Assembly (NCBI GenBank): GCA_035264765.1
Contig: DATFPQ010000202.1
Span: forward strand, 3,569 to 67,568
Direction of reading: 5' to 3'
Length of the DNA stretch: 64,000 nucleotides
From: DATFPQ01 sp035264765
GTDB lineage: Bacteria > Actinomycetota > Actinomycetes > Actinomycetales > Angustibacteraceae
Shown here: piece by piece, positions 24,270 to 32,410 of the stretch
How positions within the stretch are numbered: position 1 is the stretch's first letter
How the letters are laid out: each line of letters opens with the position of its first letter
The notes under the pieces: model-generated
What the model was told of the DNA's origin: nothing
The model's input: the letters and a program-made list of their open reading frames with translations, nothing else
Database searches by the model: none
Position numbers and translations under genes: made by a program

Positions 24270-26363
24270 TCAGCTGGTCGTGACGGCCGTGTCGTCGACG
24301 ACGAAGCTGGTCTGCAGGCTCACGTCCTCGGTCGCCACCAGCCGCACCGTCACGGTCTTGCCCTTGTAGGCGGCGAGACTCAGCTGCTTCTGCGCCCAGG
24401 TCGCGTTCGCCCCGACGTTGGAGTACGTCGCGAGCGTCGTCACGGTGCCGGCCGAGACGACCTGCACCTTGAGGGTGTCGTACGCCGTGGAGCCGGACTC
24501 TGCCGTGTCGGTGCGCAGCCAGAACGACAGCGTCGCCGAGGACGCCGTGGAGGGGATGGTGACCGACTGGGCCACGTTCTCGCTGGCGGACGTGCCGTTG
24601 CCGCCCAGCCACGCCTTCCAGCTGCCGCTGTGGGCGGGCCGGCTGGCCGAGCTGGTGATGCTTCCGGCCGTCGACGACCACGCCGTCGCGCCGGACTCGA
24701 ACCCGGCGTTGGCGACCAGGTTGCCGCTGCCCGACGGCGGAGTGGCGCCTCCCGAGCAGGTCGCGGAGCCGGCCGGCACGGACACTGCCGCCCACGCCTT
24801 CTCCACCCCGGCGCACTGGGTGCTGCCGGGCCCGTACAGGTCCGTGGCTGCGCGCATCGTGGCGTCGCGGGCCTGCGAGTAGGTGGTGGTCGACGTCATG
24901 TACGTCGTGAGCGCTCGGTACCAGATCCTCTCGACCGCCGCCCGGCCGATGCCGGCGACCGTCGACCCGTTGCAGGTGGGACTGTTGTAGGCGACCCCGT
25001 TGACGGTCTTGGCGCCCGACCCCTCGCCGGCCAGGTAGAAGAAGTGGTTGCCGACGCCCGAGGACTGGTGCGGGTCGAGGGCGGCGGTCCCGGTCGACCA
25101 GCAGTCCGGGCTGCTCCCATCCCTGGACGGACGGTCCAGATACCGCAGCGGCGTGCCGTTGCCGTTGATGTCGATCTTCTCGCCGATCAGGTAGTCCCCG
25201 GGGTCCGCGGGGTTGCCCGCGGCAAACTCCACCGCGGTGCCGAAGATGTCGCTGGTCGCCTCGTTCAGCCCGCCGGCGTCGCCGCTGTAGTCGAGGTTCG
25301 CCGTCGCCTCCGTGACGCCGTGGCTCATCTCGTGGCCCGCCACGTCGATCGAGGTCAGCGGGTGCGTGTTCGCGGCGCCGTCGCCGTATGTCATCTGGAT
25401 GCCGTCCCAGAACGCGTTTACGTAACCATTGCCGTAATGCACGCGCGAGCGGACGCCGCGGCCGTCGTTGAAGATCCCGCTACGACCGTGGGTGGTCTTG
25501 AAGTAGTCCCAGGTGAGCTGCGCGCCGTAGTGGGCGTCGACGGCTGCGGACGCGCGGTCCGTCGTCGTGCCGCTGCCCCAGACGTCGTCCGCGTCCATGA
25601 ACGTGGTGCCGCTGCCCGAGGTGGCGCCGCCCAGGTCGGTGGTCCAGGTGCCGCCGCGGGTGCCGTCGGTGAGCGAGTAACCGGACGTCCCCCGGGTCGT
25701 GCCGATGGTCACCGTCCCGGAGTAGACCGAGCTCCCCGTCCCGTTCTTGACGTCGTCCCACTGCGCGAGCCGGCGGCCGGTGCGGGCGTCGACCACGGTG
25801 TGCAGCCGGCTCGGCGTCTGGTCCGGGCGGATCCCCTCCGTGACGACCTCGTAGGCCAGCACCGGCCGGCTGCCACGGGCATACACGACCAGCTCCGCTT
25901 CCTGCCGGTCCGGCGTGTACCCGGCCCGCGACCGCGCGGTTGCAGTGACAGCAGTGGCGGTGGCCGCCTCCTGGCTGACCGTGGCCTCGGTGGAGTCGAC
26001 GTCGACCGCTCCTGACCCGGCTCGGTCGGCGCGACGCACCGCACCGGACGGCGTCAGATGCGCCACCAGGTCGCCGCCGACAACACGGAGCCCCGCAAAC
26101 GTGCGGTCGTACCGGACGTGGGTGGAGCCGTCGGCATCCTCGACGACGTCCCTGACGCGCAGCCCCTCTCGGTCGTCAAGGCCGAGGGCGTGGGCGGCCT
26201 GCGGGGCCCGCTGCTGCTCCGCGGACAGGGTCTTCGCCCGGGTGGCGGCCAGGGCGACACCGACGGGTGGCTGGCCACCCGTCGTCGCTGCGGCGGTGGC
26301 TGCGGGCGCGACGGCAGCGGCCGCCAGTACGGCTGTGGTGGCGAGAATGGATGCTCTTCGCAC
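24270..26363 (-). CDS. Secreted M4 family metallopeptidase with C-terminal carbohydrate-binding-like domain
   Basis: 697 residues. Signal peptide (VRRASILATTAVLAAAAVAPAATAAA), FTP/PepSY propeptide, and M4 domain with His344-Glu345-His348 in HEMSH and GGLNEATSDIFG. After a PPSGSG linker near residue 545 comes a 145-residue beta-sandwich (NLVANAGFESGATAW...LSFWLRTDTAES...FVVDDTAVTTS) of the type fused to secreted hydrolases for binding glycans or other surfaces. The GTG at 26363 mirrors the paralogue's start; an ATG 24 codons upstream is in frame but would put Arg-rich residues before the signal peptide. It lies 5' of its paralogue with a 233-bp spacer, so each gene probably has its own promoter. 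Confidence 0.94.
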   Translation of the reverse strand: MRRASILATTAVLAAAAVAPAATAAATTGGQPPVGVALAATRAKTLSAEQQRAPQAAHALGLDDREGLRVRDVVEDADGSTHVRYDRTFAGLRVVGGDLVAHLTPSGAVRRADRAGSGAVDVDSTEATVSQEAATATAVTATARSRAGYTPDRQEAELVVYARGSRPVLAYEVVTEGIRPDQTPSRLHTVVDARTGRRLAQWDDVKNGTGSSVYSGTVTIGTTRGTSGYSLTDGTRGGTWTTDLGGATSGSGTTFMDADDVWGSGTTTDRASAAVDAHYGAQLTWDYFKTTHGRSGIFNDGRGVRSRVHYGNGYVNAFWDGIQMTYGDGAANTHPLTSIDVAGHEMSHGVTEATANLDYSGDAGGLNEATSDIFGTAVEFAAGNPADPGDYLIGEKIDINGNGTPLRYLDRPSRDGSSPDCWSTGTAALDPHQSSGVGNHFFYLAGEGSGAKTVNGVAYNSPTCNGSTVAGIGRAAVERIWYRALTTYMTSTTTYSQARDATMRAATDLYGPGSTQCAGVEKAWAAVSVPAGSATCSGGATPPSGSGNLVANAGFESGATAWSSTAGSITSSASRPAHSGSWKAWLGGNGTSASENVAQSVTIPSTASSATLSFWLRTDTAESGSTAYDTLKVQVVSAGTVTTLATYSNVGANATWAQKQLSLAAYKGKTVTVRLVATEDVSLQTSFVVDDTAVTTS

Positions 26364-26563
26364 GGGGACCCCCAAGAAGCAGACGCGCGCCCCGGCCGGG
26401 GCGCGCGAAGATGCAGACTGTGATGGTCTCGACACGCTCGGTTCAAGGCCTGAGTGCCTGACGTAACCCTTTCTTGGTCAAGGACTTCCGCCTCTTCCGC
26501 AGCGCGCCGAGGGCCGCCGTACCGGGCATGCTGGACCTACGATCAGCCGGCCCGGGAGGACCC

Positions 26564-26962
26564 ATGACGACGATTGACGACCCCCAGGTCGCTCGGCTGC
26601 TGCGCGAGCCCAACCACGCGGTCATCACGACGTTCCTGCCGAACGGCTCCGTGCACGGCACCGTGGTGTGGGTCGACGTGCTGGACGGCCGGATCGCTCT
26701 CAACACGGCCGTGGGCCGGGTCTGGCCGAACAACCTCGAGCGCGACCCGCGCATCACCCTGGTCGTGTACGACCAGGCCAACCCGTACGAGTACGTCGAG
26801 GTGCGAGGCCGCGCCACGGGTCGCACCGAGGGAGCCGACGCCCACATCGACCGGCTGGCGAAGAAGTACCTGGGTGCGGACACGTACCCGTTCCGCCAGG
26901 AGGGCGAGCAGCGGATCAGCTACCTGGTGGACGCCGAGCGCATCCGGCACGTGAAGCAGTAG
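26564..26962 (+). CDS. PPOX class F420-dependent oxidoreductase
   Basis: 132-residue split-barrel flavin/deazaflavin-binding protein. VARLLREPNHAVITTFLPNGSVHGTVVWVDVLDGRIALNTAVGRVWPNNLERDPRITLVVYD is the family pattern (Rv1155-like) with the conserved N-L-x-R-D-P segment. Start ATG at 26564 with GGGAGGA Shine-Dalgarno. Substrate unknown; F420 use is inferred from the actinobacterial family. It is followed after 12 bp by the carboxylate-amine ligase. Confidence 0.9.
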   Translation: MTTIDDPQVARLLREPNHAVITTFLPNGSVHGTVVWVDVLDGRIALNTAVGRVWPNNLERDPRITLVVYDQANPYEYVEVRGRATGRTEGADAHIDRLAKKYLGADTYPFRQEGEQRISYLVDAERIRHVKQ

Positions 26963-26974
26963 CGCGGCCGTGCC

Positions 26975-28111
26975 ATGACCATCGAGTTCCGGTCGTCCGA
27001 GCGGGCCACGCTGGGCGTCGAGTGGGAGCTCGCGCTGGTGGACCGGTCCTCCCGCGACCTGGTTAACCAGGCTCCCGGCGTCCTGGACGCGCTCGCCGAC
27101 GTCCCGGGACTGCGGCCGAACTCGGTGCACCGCGAGCTGCTCCTCAACACCGTCGAGGTGGTCACCGGCATCTGCGACACGGTGCCGCAGGCCATGGCCG
27201 ACCTGGACGAGACCGTCCGCGCCGTGCACAGCGTGACCGACTCCCTCGGCTTGGAGCTGTTCTGCGCCGGCACGCACCCGTTCGCCCGGTGGGCCGACCA
27301 GAAGGTGACGCCCGGCGAGCGCTACGCGCGACTGATCGACCGCACCCAGTGGTGGGGACGCCAGATGCTCATCTACGGCGTCCACGTGCACGTCGGCGTC
27401 CGGTCGGTGCACAAGGTGATGCCGATGCTCGACACGCTGCTCAACTGGTTCCCGCACCTGCAGGCCCTGTCGGCGTCGTCGCCGTTCTGGGACGGCGAGG
27501 ACACCGGCTACGCGAGCAACCGGGCGATGATGTTCCAGCAGCTGCCGACCGCCGGGCTGCCCTTCCAGTTCGACGACTGGGCCGGGTATGAGCGCTACGT
27601 CGACGACATGTTCAGGACGGGTGTGATCGACGAGCTGGGCGAGATCCGGTGGGACATCCGGCCGTCCCCGCGGCTGGGGACCATCGAGGTGCGGGTCTGC
27701 GACGGTGTCCCCAGCCTGGAGGAGGTGGGTGCGCTCACCGCGCTGGTGCACTGCCTGGTCGACGACCTGGACCGGCGCCTGGACGACGGCGAGGCGCTGC
27801 CGACCATGCCGCCCTGGCACGTCCAGGAGAACAAGTGGCGGGCCGCGCGCTACGGCCTGGAGGCCGAGGTGATCCTGGACGCCGCCGGCCGTGAGCGGCT
27901 GGTGACGGACGACCTCACCGACCTGCTGGAGCGACTGGCGCCCACCGCCCGCCGGCTCGGCTGCGAGACCGAGCTGGCCTGCGTCGAGGGCGTGATGCGG
28001 CGCGGCGCCAGCTACCAGCGCCAGCGTGCGGTCGCCGCAGCCCACGGCGGCGACCTGCGGGCCGTGGTCGACCGCCTGTGCGCCGAGCTGCGGCACGGGC
28101 CCTGCCCCTGA
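26975..28111 (+). CDS. Carboxylate-amine ligase, YbdK / glutamate-cysteine ligase 2 family
   Basis: 378 residues, the size of Rv0433/YbdK proteins. The N-terminus TLGVEWELALVDRSSRDLVNQAPG has the GCS2 metal-binding Glu pair (GVEWEL). NSVHRELLLNTVEVVTGICD, CAGTHPFARW, QWWGRQMLIYGVHVHVGV and LGTIEVRVCDGVPSLEEVGALTALVHCLV are all conserved. It is expected to make a gamma-glutamyl or similar amide using ATP; the physiological product is not known for most members. Mycothiol-type actinomycetes do not need glutathione, so a glutathione role is unlikely. Confidence 0.92.
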   Translation: MTIEFRSSERATLGVEWELALVDRSSRDLVNQAPGVLDALADVPGLRPNSVHRELLLNTVEVVTGICDTVPQAMADLDETVRAVHSVTDSLGLELFCAGTHPFARWADQKVTPGERYARLIDRTQWWGRQMLIYGVHVHVGVRSVHKVMPMLDTLLNWFPHLQALSASSPFWDGEDTGYASNRAMMFQQLPTAGLPFQFDDWAGYERYVDDMFRTGVIDELGEIRWDIRPSPRLGTIEVRVCDGVPSLEEVGALTALVHCLVDDLDRRLDDGEALPTMPPWHVQENKWRAARYGLEAEVILDAAGRERLVTDDLTDLLERLAPTARRLGCETELACVEGVMRRGASYQRQRAVAAAHGGDLRAVVDRLCAELRHGPCP

Positions 28112-28146
28112 CCGCGCGTCCCTGACCGCGCGTCCCTGACCGCGCG
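28107..28146 (+). repeat. 14-bp tandem repeat, nearly three copies
   Basis: CCTGACCGCGCGTC occurs twice in full plus 12 bp of a third copy. It starts within the stop codon region of the carboxylate-amine ligase gene and fills the gap to the kinase-like gene. Confidence 0.9.
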
Positions 28147-28175
28147 AGGGGAAGCGTGGCAGGGTGCCTCCCGTG

Positions 28176-28928
28176 ATGTCGGAGGTGCCGCTCGGTCCGG
28201 TGGACGTGCCCACGCCGGTCCGGCGGGTGGCCGGGTCGGCGTCGCTGCGACCGGTGTGGCGCAACGAGGTCGGGGGCCTGACGTTCGAGATCGCGGACGA
28301 CGGCGACCGCAGGTTCGTCAAGTGGGCGCCGGCCGGCAGCGGCCTGGACCTCACCGCGGAGCTCGTGCGGCTGCGCTGGGCGGGCACCCGGACGCGCGTG
28401 CCCCGGGTGCTCGCCCACGGCGTCGTTCCGGACGGCGAGTGGCTGGTCACCGCCGCGCTGCCGGGGGAGAACGCGGTGTCACCGCGCTGGACCGCGGACC
28501 CGGCGACCGCCGTCCGGGCGCTGGGCGAGGGGCTGCGCCACCTGCACCAGGTCCTACCAGTCGCGGACTGCCCGTTCTCCTGGTCGGTGCCGACCCGGCT
28601 GGCGGCGGCGCGCCGCCGGGGTGCTCCAGCGGCGCAGAACGCTCAGCGGTGGCTGGACCGGGCTCCGCCGGTCGATCGGCTGGTGGTCTGCCACGGCGAC
28701 GCCTGCGCGCCCAACACCCTGCTCGACGACGCCGGGCGGGTCAGCGGGCACGTGGACCTGGGCGCCCTCGGCGTCGCGGACCGTTGGGCCGACCTGGCCG
28801 TCGCCACCTGGAGCACCGTATGGAACTACGGGCCGGGCTGGGAGCGGGCGCTGCTGGACGCGTACGGCATCGAGGTCGACGCCGAGCGCACGGACTTCTA
28901 CCGCCGGCTCTGGGACGCCACCAGCTGA
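28176..28928 (+). CDS. Aminoglycoside phosphotransferase (APH(3')-like) family protein
   Basis: About 250 residues with a protein-kinase-like fold: RRFVKWAPAG (ATP-binding Lys), LPGENAVSPRW, LGEGLRHLHQV, the catalytic loop VVCHGDACAPNTLLDD (HGDxxxxN) and GHVDLGALGVADRWADLAVA (DLG in place of DFG). This is the APH(3') pattern. Actual antibiotic resistance cannot be claimed; many such genes act on other small molecules. The ATG is chosen; in-frame GTG codons at 28164 and 28173 are equally possible. Confidence 0.88.
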   Translation: MSEVPLGPVDVPTPVRRVAGSASLRPVWRNEVGGLTFEIADDGDRRFVKWAPAGSGLDLTAELVRLRWAGTRTRVPRVLAHGVVPDGEWLVTAALPGENAVSPRWTADPATAVRALGEGLRHLHQVLPVADCPFSWSVPTRLAAARRRGAPAAQNAQRWLDRAPPVDRLVVCHGDACAPNTLLDDAGRVSGHVDLGALGVADRWADLAVATWSTVWNYGPGWERALLDAYGIEVDAERTDFYRRLWDATS

Positions 28929-28942
28929 CCTACCGTGAGGGC

Positions 28943-29236
28943 ATGACGCCGCCACCCGACGATGCGCCCGCCCGGATCACCCTGGTCGGCCGGCCGGGCT
29001 GCCACCTGTGCGACGACGCGCGCGAGGTGGTGCGCCGGGTCGCCGACGACACCGGGGTCGGCTGGGCGGAGCTCTCGGTGGACGACGACGCCGACCTGCT
29101 CGCCCGGTACTCCGAGCAGGTGCCGGTGGTGCTGGTCGACGGGGCCCAGCACGACTTCTGGCGGGTCGACGAGCAGCGGCTGCGCCAGGCCCTCGCGGGC
29201 CGGCAGCGGCACCGATGGGGTCGCGCCGCCCGCTGA
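28943..29236 (+). CDS. Glutaredoxin-like thiol-disulfide protein (DUF836, Rv0508-like)
   Basis: 97 residues with a thioredoxin fold: ITLVGRPGCHLCDDAREVV contains the CHLC active site, then VPVVLVDGAQHDFWRVDE with the cis-Pro. It matches the small redox protein just upstream of hemA in mycobacteria. The ATG follows TACCGT (28931-28936) by 6 nt, giving a candidate leaderless transcript, although GAGGG lies very close. It stands 158 bp upstream of rex. Confidence 0.9.
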   Translation: MTPPPDDAPARITLVGRPGCHLCDDAREVVRRVADDTGVGWAELSVDDDADLLARYSEQVPVVLVDGAQHDFWRVDEQRLRQALAGRQRHRWGRAAR

Positions 29237-29288
29237 GCCCGCCCCGGGTGACCCGCATTCCGCCAGCGCGTGAACACATAGCGTGACT

Positions 29289-29306
29289 TTGTGCGTACGT
29301 TCACAA
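29289..29306 (+). promoter_or_regulatory. Rex operator (ROP) upstream of rex-hem operon
   Basis: TTGTGCGTACGTTCACAA has one exact Rex half-site (TTCACAA) and a matching outer half (TTGTG), spaced as in the Streptomyces consensus TGTGAAC-N-GTTCACA. It lies about 90 bp before the rex GTG, where autoregulation by NADH/NAD+ is expected. A second GTGAACAC half-site-like sequence lies about 20 bp upstream. Confidence 0.82.
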
Positions 29307-29394
29307 GTGCTTAGAGTGGACTGTCCACCGCGCGGCGGCCCCGCCTGCGGGTCCGTGCGGGACGTCTGCTAGCGACCGAGGAGTCCGACCGCAC

Positions 29395-30069
29395 GTGAGC
29401 GAGGAGCCGACCACGCGCCGCGGGATACCCGAGGCGACGGTCGCGCGGCTACCGGTGTACCTGAGGGCGCTGAGCTCTCTCGCGGACCGCGGTGTGCGCA
29501 CCGTCTCCTCCGAGGAGCTGGCGACCGCGGCGGGCGTCAACTCGGCCAAGCTGCGCAAGGACCTCTCCCACCTCGGGTCGTACGGCGTGCGCGGGGTCGG
29601 CTACGACGTCGACTACCTGCTCTACCAGATCTCCCGCGAGCTCGGCCTCACCCAGGACTGGCCGGTGGCCATCGTCGGCATCGGCAACCTCGGGCACGCG
29701 CTCGCCGGGTACGGCGGCTTCGCCACCCGTGGCTTCCGCGTGGTCGCCCTCTTCGACGCCGACCCCTCCGTGGTCGGGCAGACGGTGGCGGGGCTGCGGG
29801 TGCGGTCGGTGGACGAGCTCGTGGACTTCGCCCGCGAGGTGCCGATCGCCATCGGGGTCGTCGCGACCCCGGCCGGACCGGCGCAGAGCGTGTGCGACCA
29901 GCTGGTCGCCGCGGGCGTGCGCAGCGTCCTGAACTTCGCGCCGTGCGTGCTCCAGGTGCCGGACGGCGTGGACGTGCGCAAGGTGGACCTGTCGACCGAG
30001 CTGCAGATCCTTGCCTTCCACGAGCAGCGGAAGGCACCTGCCGACCCCAGCGAGGCGGTGAACGAATGA
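29395..30069 (+). CDS. rex: Redox-sensing transcriptional repressor Rex
   Basis: Senses the NADH/NAD+ ratio and leaves DNA when NADH rises, derepressing respiratory genes. 224 residues: N-terminal winged helix (IPEATVARLPVYLRAL...AAGVNSAKLRKDLSHLGSYGVRGVGYDV) and C-terminal Rossmann domain (VAIVGIGNLGHALAGYGGF, VALFDADPS) with the domain-swap helix at the end. A GTG start with GAGGAG about 11 nt upstream. Its stop overlaps the hemA ATG. The gene order rex-hemA-hemC-hemD matches the Rex-controlled operon of Streptomyces coelicolor. Confidence 0.97.
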   Translation: MSEEPTTRRGIPEATVARLPVYLRALSSLADRGVRTVSSEELATAAGVNSAKLRKDLSHLGSYGVRGVGYDVDYLLYQISRELGLTQDWPVAIVGIGNLGHALAGYGGFATRGFRVVALFDADPSVVGQTVAGLRVRSVDELVDFAREVPIAIGVVATPAGPAQSVCDQLVAAGVRSVLNFAPCVLQVPDGVDVRKVDLSTELQILAFHEQRKAPADPSEAVNE

Positions 30070-31370
30070 GCCTGCTCGCCATCGGCGTCTCCCACCGCAG
30101 CGCACCGCTGCCCGTGCTCGAGCGCGTGGCGCTCACGGACGCCGCGGCGCGTGACCTGGCGGCTCGTGCCCTGGCCGGTGACCACGTGGACGAGGCACTC
30201 GTCCTCGCCACCTGCAACCGGGTCGAGGTCTACGCCGACGTCTCCGCCTTCCACGGTGGGCTGAGCGACCTCGGCCACGCGCTGGCGGAGGCCACCGGCG
30301 TCAGCCTGGAGGAGCTGAAGGACCACCTCTACGTCCACTACGCCGACCGCGCGGTGGCGCACCTGTTCACGGTGGCCTGCGGCCTGGACTCGATGGCCGT
30401 CGGCGAGAGCCAGGTGCTGGGCCAGCTGCGGCTGGCGCTGCGCTCGGCCCAGGAGTCCGGCGACGCGGGGCGGGTGCTCGACCACCTGGTCCAGCAGGCG
30501 CTGCGCGTCGGCAAGCGGGCGCACGCCGAGACCGGGATTGACCGGGCCGGTGCCTCTTTGGTGGGCGCCGCGCTGCAGCGGGCCGAGCGCGTGCTCGGTC
30601 CGGTGACCGAGCGCTCCGTGCTGGTCGTCGGGGCCGGCTCGATGAGCGCGCTCGCGGCGACCACCGTGCACCGTGCCGGCGCGGCCCGGATCACGGTGGC
30701 GAACCGCACCGCCGCGAACGCGGCGCGCCTCGCTGGTGCCGTCGGCGGGACCGCCGTGCCGCTCGCCGAGCTCCCGGCAGCGCTCGCCGAGGCCGACCTG
30801 GTGATCTCCTGCACGGGCGCGGTCGGCCACGTTCTCGAGCAGTCGGTGGCCGCTGCCGCGGCCGCCGCGCACGGCGGACCGCAGCTGTACGTCGACCTGG
30901 CGCTGCCCCGCGACGTCGACCCGGCCGTGGCCGACCTCGAGGGCGTCCAGGTGGTCGGCCTCGAGCAGCTCGGCGCGGACCTGGCAGCGGCGTCCCTGGC
31001 GGACGACCTGGACCAGGTCCGAGAGCTGGTGGCCGTCGAGGTGGGGGAGTACCTCGCCGGACGCCGGGTACAGGCGGTGGCGCCGACGGTCGTCGCGCTG
31101 CGCGCCCGCGCGGCCGAGGTCGTCCAGGCCGAGCTGGCCAGGCTCGACCAGCGGCTCCCCGGCGTCGAGGAGGCCGTTCGCGAGGAGGTGCAGCGGACCG
31201 TGCACCGAGTGGTGGAGAAGCTGCTGCACGCCCCGACGGTGCGGGTCAAGGAGCTGGCCAGCCGCACCGACGGGGGCTCGTACGCCGCTGCCCTGCGCGA
31301 GCTGTTCGACCTCGACCCGCAGGAGGTCGCGGCCGTCTCCGACGTCCCGGTCGAGCGGGTGGCCCAATGA
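30066..31370 (+). CDS. hemA: Glutamyl-tRNA reductase
   Basis: First committed step of C5-pathway heme synthesis, converting glutamyl-tRNA to glutamate-1-semialdehyde with NADPH. 434 residues: GVSHRSAPLPVLERVAL, catalytic Cys in LATCNRVEVYADV (about residue 50), DSMAVGESQVLGQLRLAL, NADPH-binding VLVVGAGSMSALAATTV, ADLVISCTGA and a C-terminal helical dimerisation domain. Start ATG overlaps the rex stop by 4 bp. Confidence 0.97.
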   Translation: MSLLAIGVSHRSAPLPVLERVALTDAAARDLAARALAGDHVDEALVLATCNRVEVYADVSAFHGGLSDLGHALAEATGVSLEELKDHLYVHYADRAVAHLFTVACGLDSMAVGESQVLGQLRLALRSAQESGDAGRVLDHLVQQALRVGKRAHAETGIDRAGASLVGAALQRAERVLGPVTERSVLVVGAGSMSALAATTVHRAGAARITVANRTAANAARLAGAVGGTAVPLAELPAALAEADLVISCTGAVGHVLEQSVAAAAAAAHGGPQLYVDLALPRDVDPAVADLEGVQVVGLEQLGADLAAASLADDLDQVRELVAVEVGEYLAGRRVQAVAPTVVALRARAAEVVQAELARLDQRLPGVEEAVREEVQRTVHRVVEKLLHAPTVRVKELASRTDGGSYAAALRELFDLDPQEVAAVSDVPVERVAQ

Positions 31371-32410
31371 GCGGCGCGCTGCGGCTGGGCACCCGGCGCA
31401 GTGCCCTCGCCCTGACCCAGAGCCGGAGCGTCGCGGACGCGGTCACTGCCGCCACCGGCCGCGCCGTCGAGCTGGTCGAGGTGACGACGTTCGGCGACAC
31501 CTCCCGCGCCGCGCTGACGCAGATCGGCGGCACCGGGGTCTTCGTCGCCGCGCTGCGGCACGCGCTGCTGGAGGGCGAGATCGACCTCGCGGTCCACTCG
31601 CTCAAGGACCTGCCCACGAGCCCCGAGCCCGGCCTGGTCGTCGCCGCGGTGCCGCCTCGCGAGGACCCGCGCGACGTCCTGGTGGCACGGGACGGGCTGA
31701 CCCTCGGTGAGCTGCCTGCCGGGTCGCGGCTGGGCACGGGCGCGCCCCGCCGGGCCGCGCAGCTGCTCGCGCTCGGCCTCGGCCTGCAGGTCGAGCCGGT
31801 GCGCGGCAACGTCGACACCCGGCTGGCGCTCGTCCACGACGGCAAGCTGGACGGCGTCCTGCTGGCGCGCGCCGGGCTGGTCCGGCTGGGCCGCGCCGAC
31901 GAGGCCACCGAGGTGCTCGACCCCCTGCAGGTGCTTCCGGCGCCGGGTCAGGGCGCGCTCGCGGTCGAGTGCCGCAGCGAGGACCCCGACCTGGTGCGCG
32001 CCCTCGCCGCCGTCGACGACCTGGACGCCCGGGCCGCCGTGACCGCCGAGCGCGCGCTGCTGGCCGCCCTCGAGGCCGGCTGCACCGCACCGGTCGGCGC
32101 CCTGGCCGAGGTCGTCGAGTCCCTGGCACCCGACGGCTCGCCCCTGCTCGAGCTCTCCCTGCGTGCGGTCGTGGCCGCGCCGGACGGCAGCCGGGTGCTG
32201 CGCCAGTCCCTGTCGGGACCGGTCGACGCGCCCGCCGAGCTGGGGCGCCGGCTGGCCGCCGTGCTGCTCGAGGACGGTGCCGCCGAGCTCGTCGCCGAGG
32301 GTCCCGTTCCTGTCCGTCCCGACTCCCGCGAGCCCGTCCCCCGGGACGAGGCCACCCGATCTGCCGTGTCCACCCTTTCCGAAGACAAGCACCCGGAGCG
32401 TGCCTCGTGA
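31367..32410 (+). CDS. hemC: Hydroxymethylbilane synthase (porphobilinogen deaminase)
   Basis: Joins four porphobilinogens into hydroxymethylbilane. 347 residues: LRLGTRRSALALTQS, VHSLKDLPT, RLGTGAPRRAAQLLA, VRGNVDTRL, VLPAPGQGALAVECR and the dipyrromethane-attachment Cys in ALEAGCTAPVGALAE. The C-terminal 35 residues after ALLEDGAAELVAEG are a Pro/Ser/Arg-rich tail not needed for the fold. It overlaps both neighbours by 4 bp. Confidence 0.97.
   Translation: MSGALRLGTRRSALALTQSRSVADAVTAATGRAVELVEVTTFGDTSRAALTQIGGTGVFVAALRHALLEGEIDLAVHSLKDLPTSPEPGLVVAAVPPREDPRDVLVARDGLTLGELPAGSRLGTGAPRRAAQLLALGLGLQVEPVRGNVDTRLALVHDGKLDGVLLARAGLVRLGRADEATEVLDPLQVLPAPGQGALAVECRSEDPDLVRALAAVDDLDARAAVTAERALLAALEAGCTAPVGALAEVVESLAPDGSPLLELSLRAVVAAPDGSRVLRQSLSGPVDAPAELGRRLAAVLLEDGAAELVAEGPVPVRPDSREPVPRDEATRSAVSTLSEDKHPERAS

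Noticed and set aside
26975..28111. Glutathione synthesis (GshA) or EgtA assignment
   Set aside because: The GCS2/YbdK family match is clear but lacks context for glutathione or ergothioneine synthesis, so only the family name is given.
28107..28146. Possible CRISPR-like repeat
   Set aside because: The 14-bp units are directly adjacent with no spacers and no cas genes in the window; it is a simple tandem duplication.
28176..28928. Calling the APH-fold gene an aminoglycoside resistance gene
   Set aside because: The kinase motifs show only the fold; no resistance-gene context or mobile element is present, so only the family name is used.
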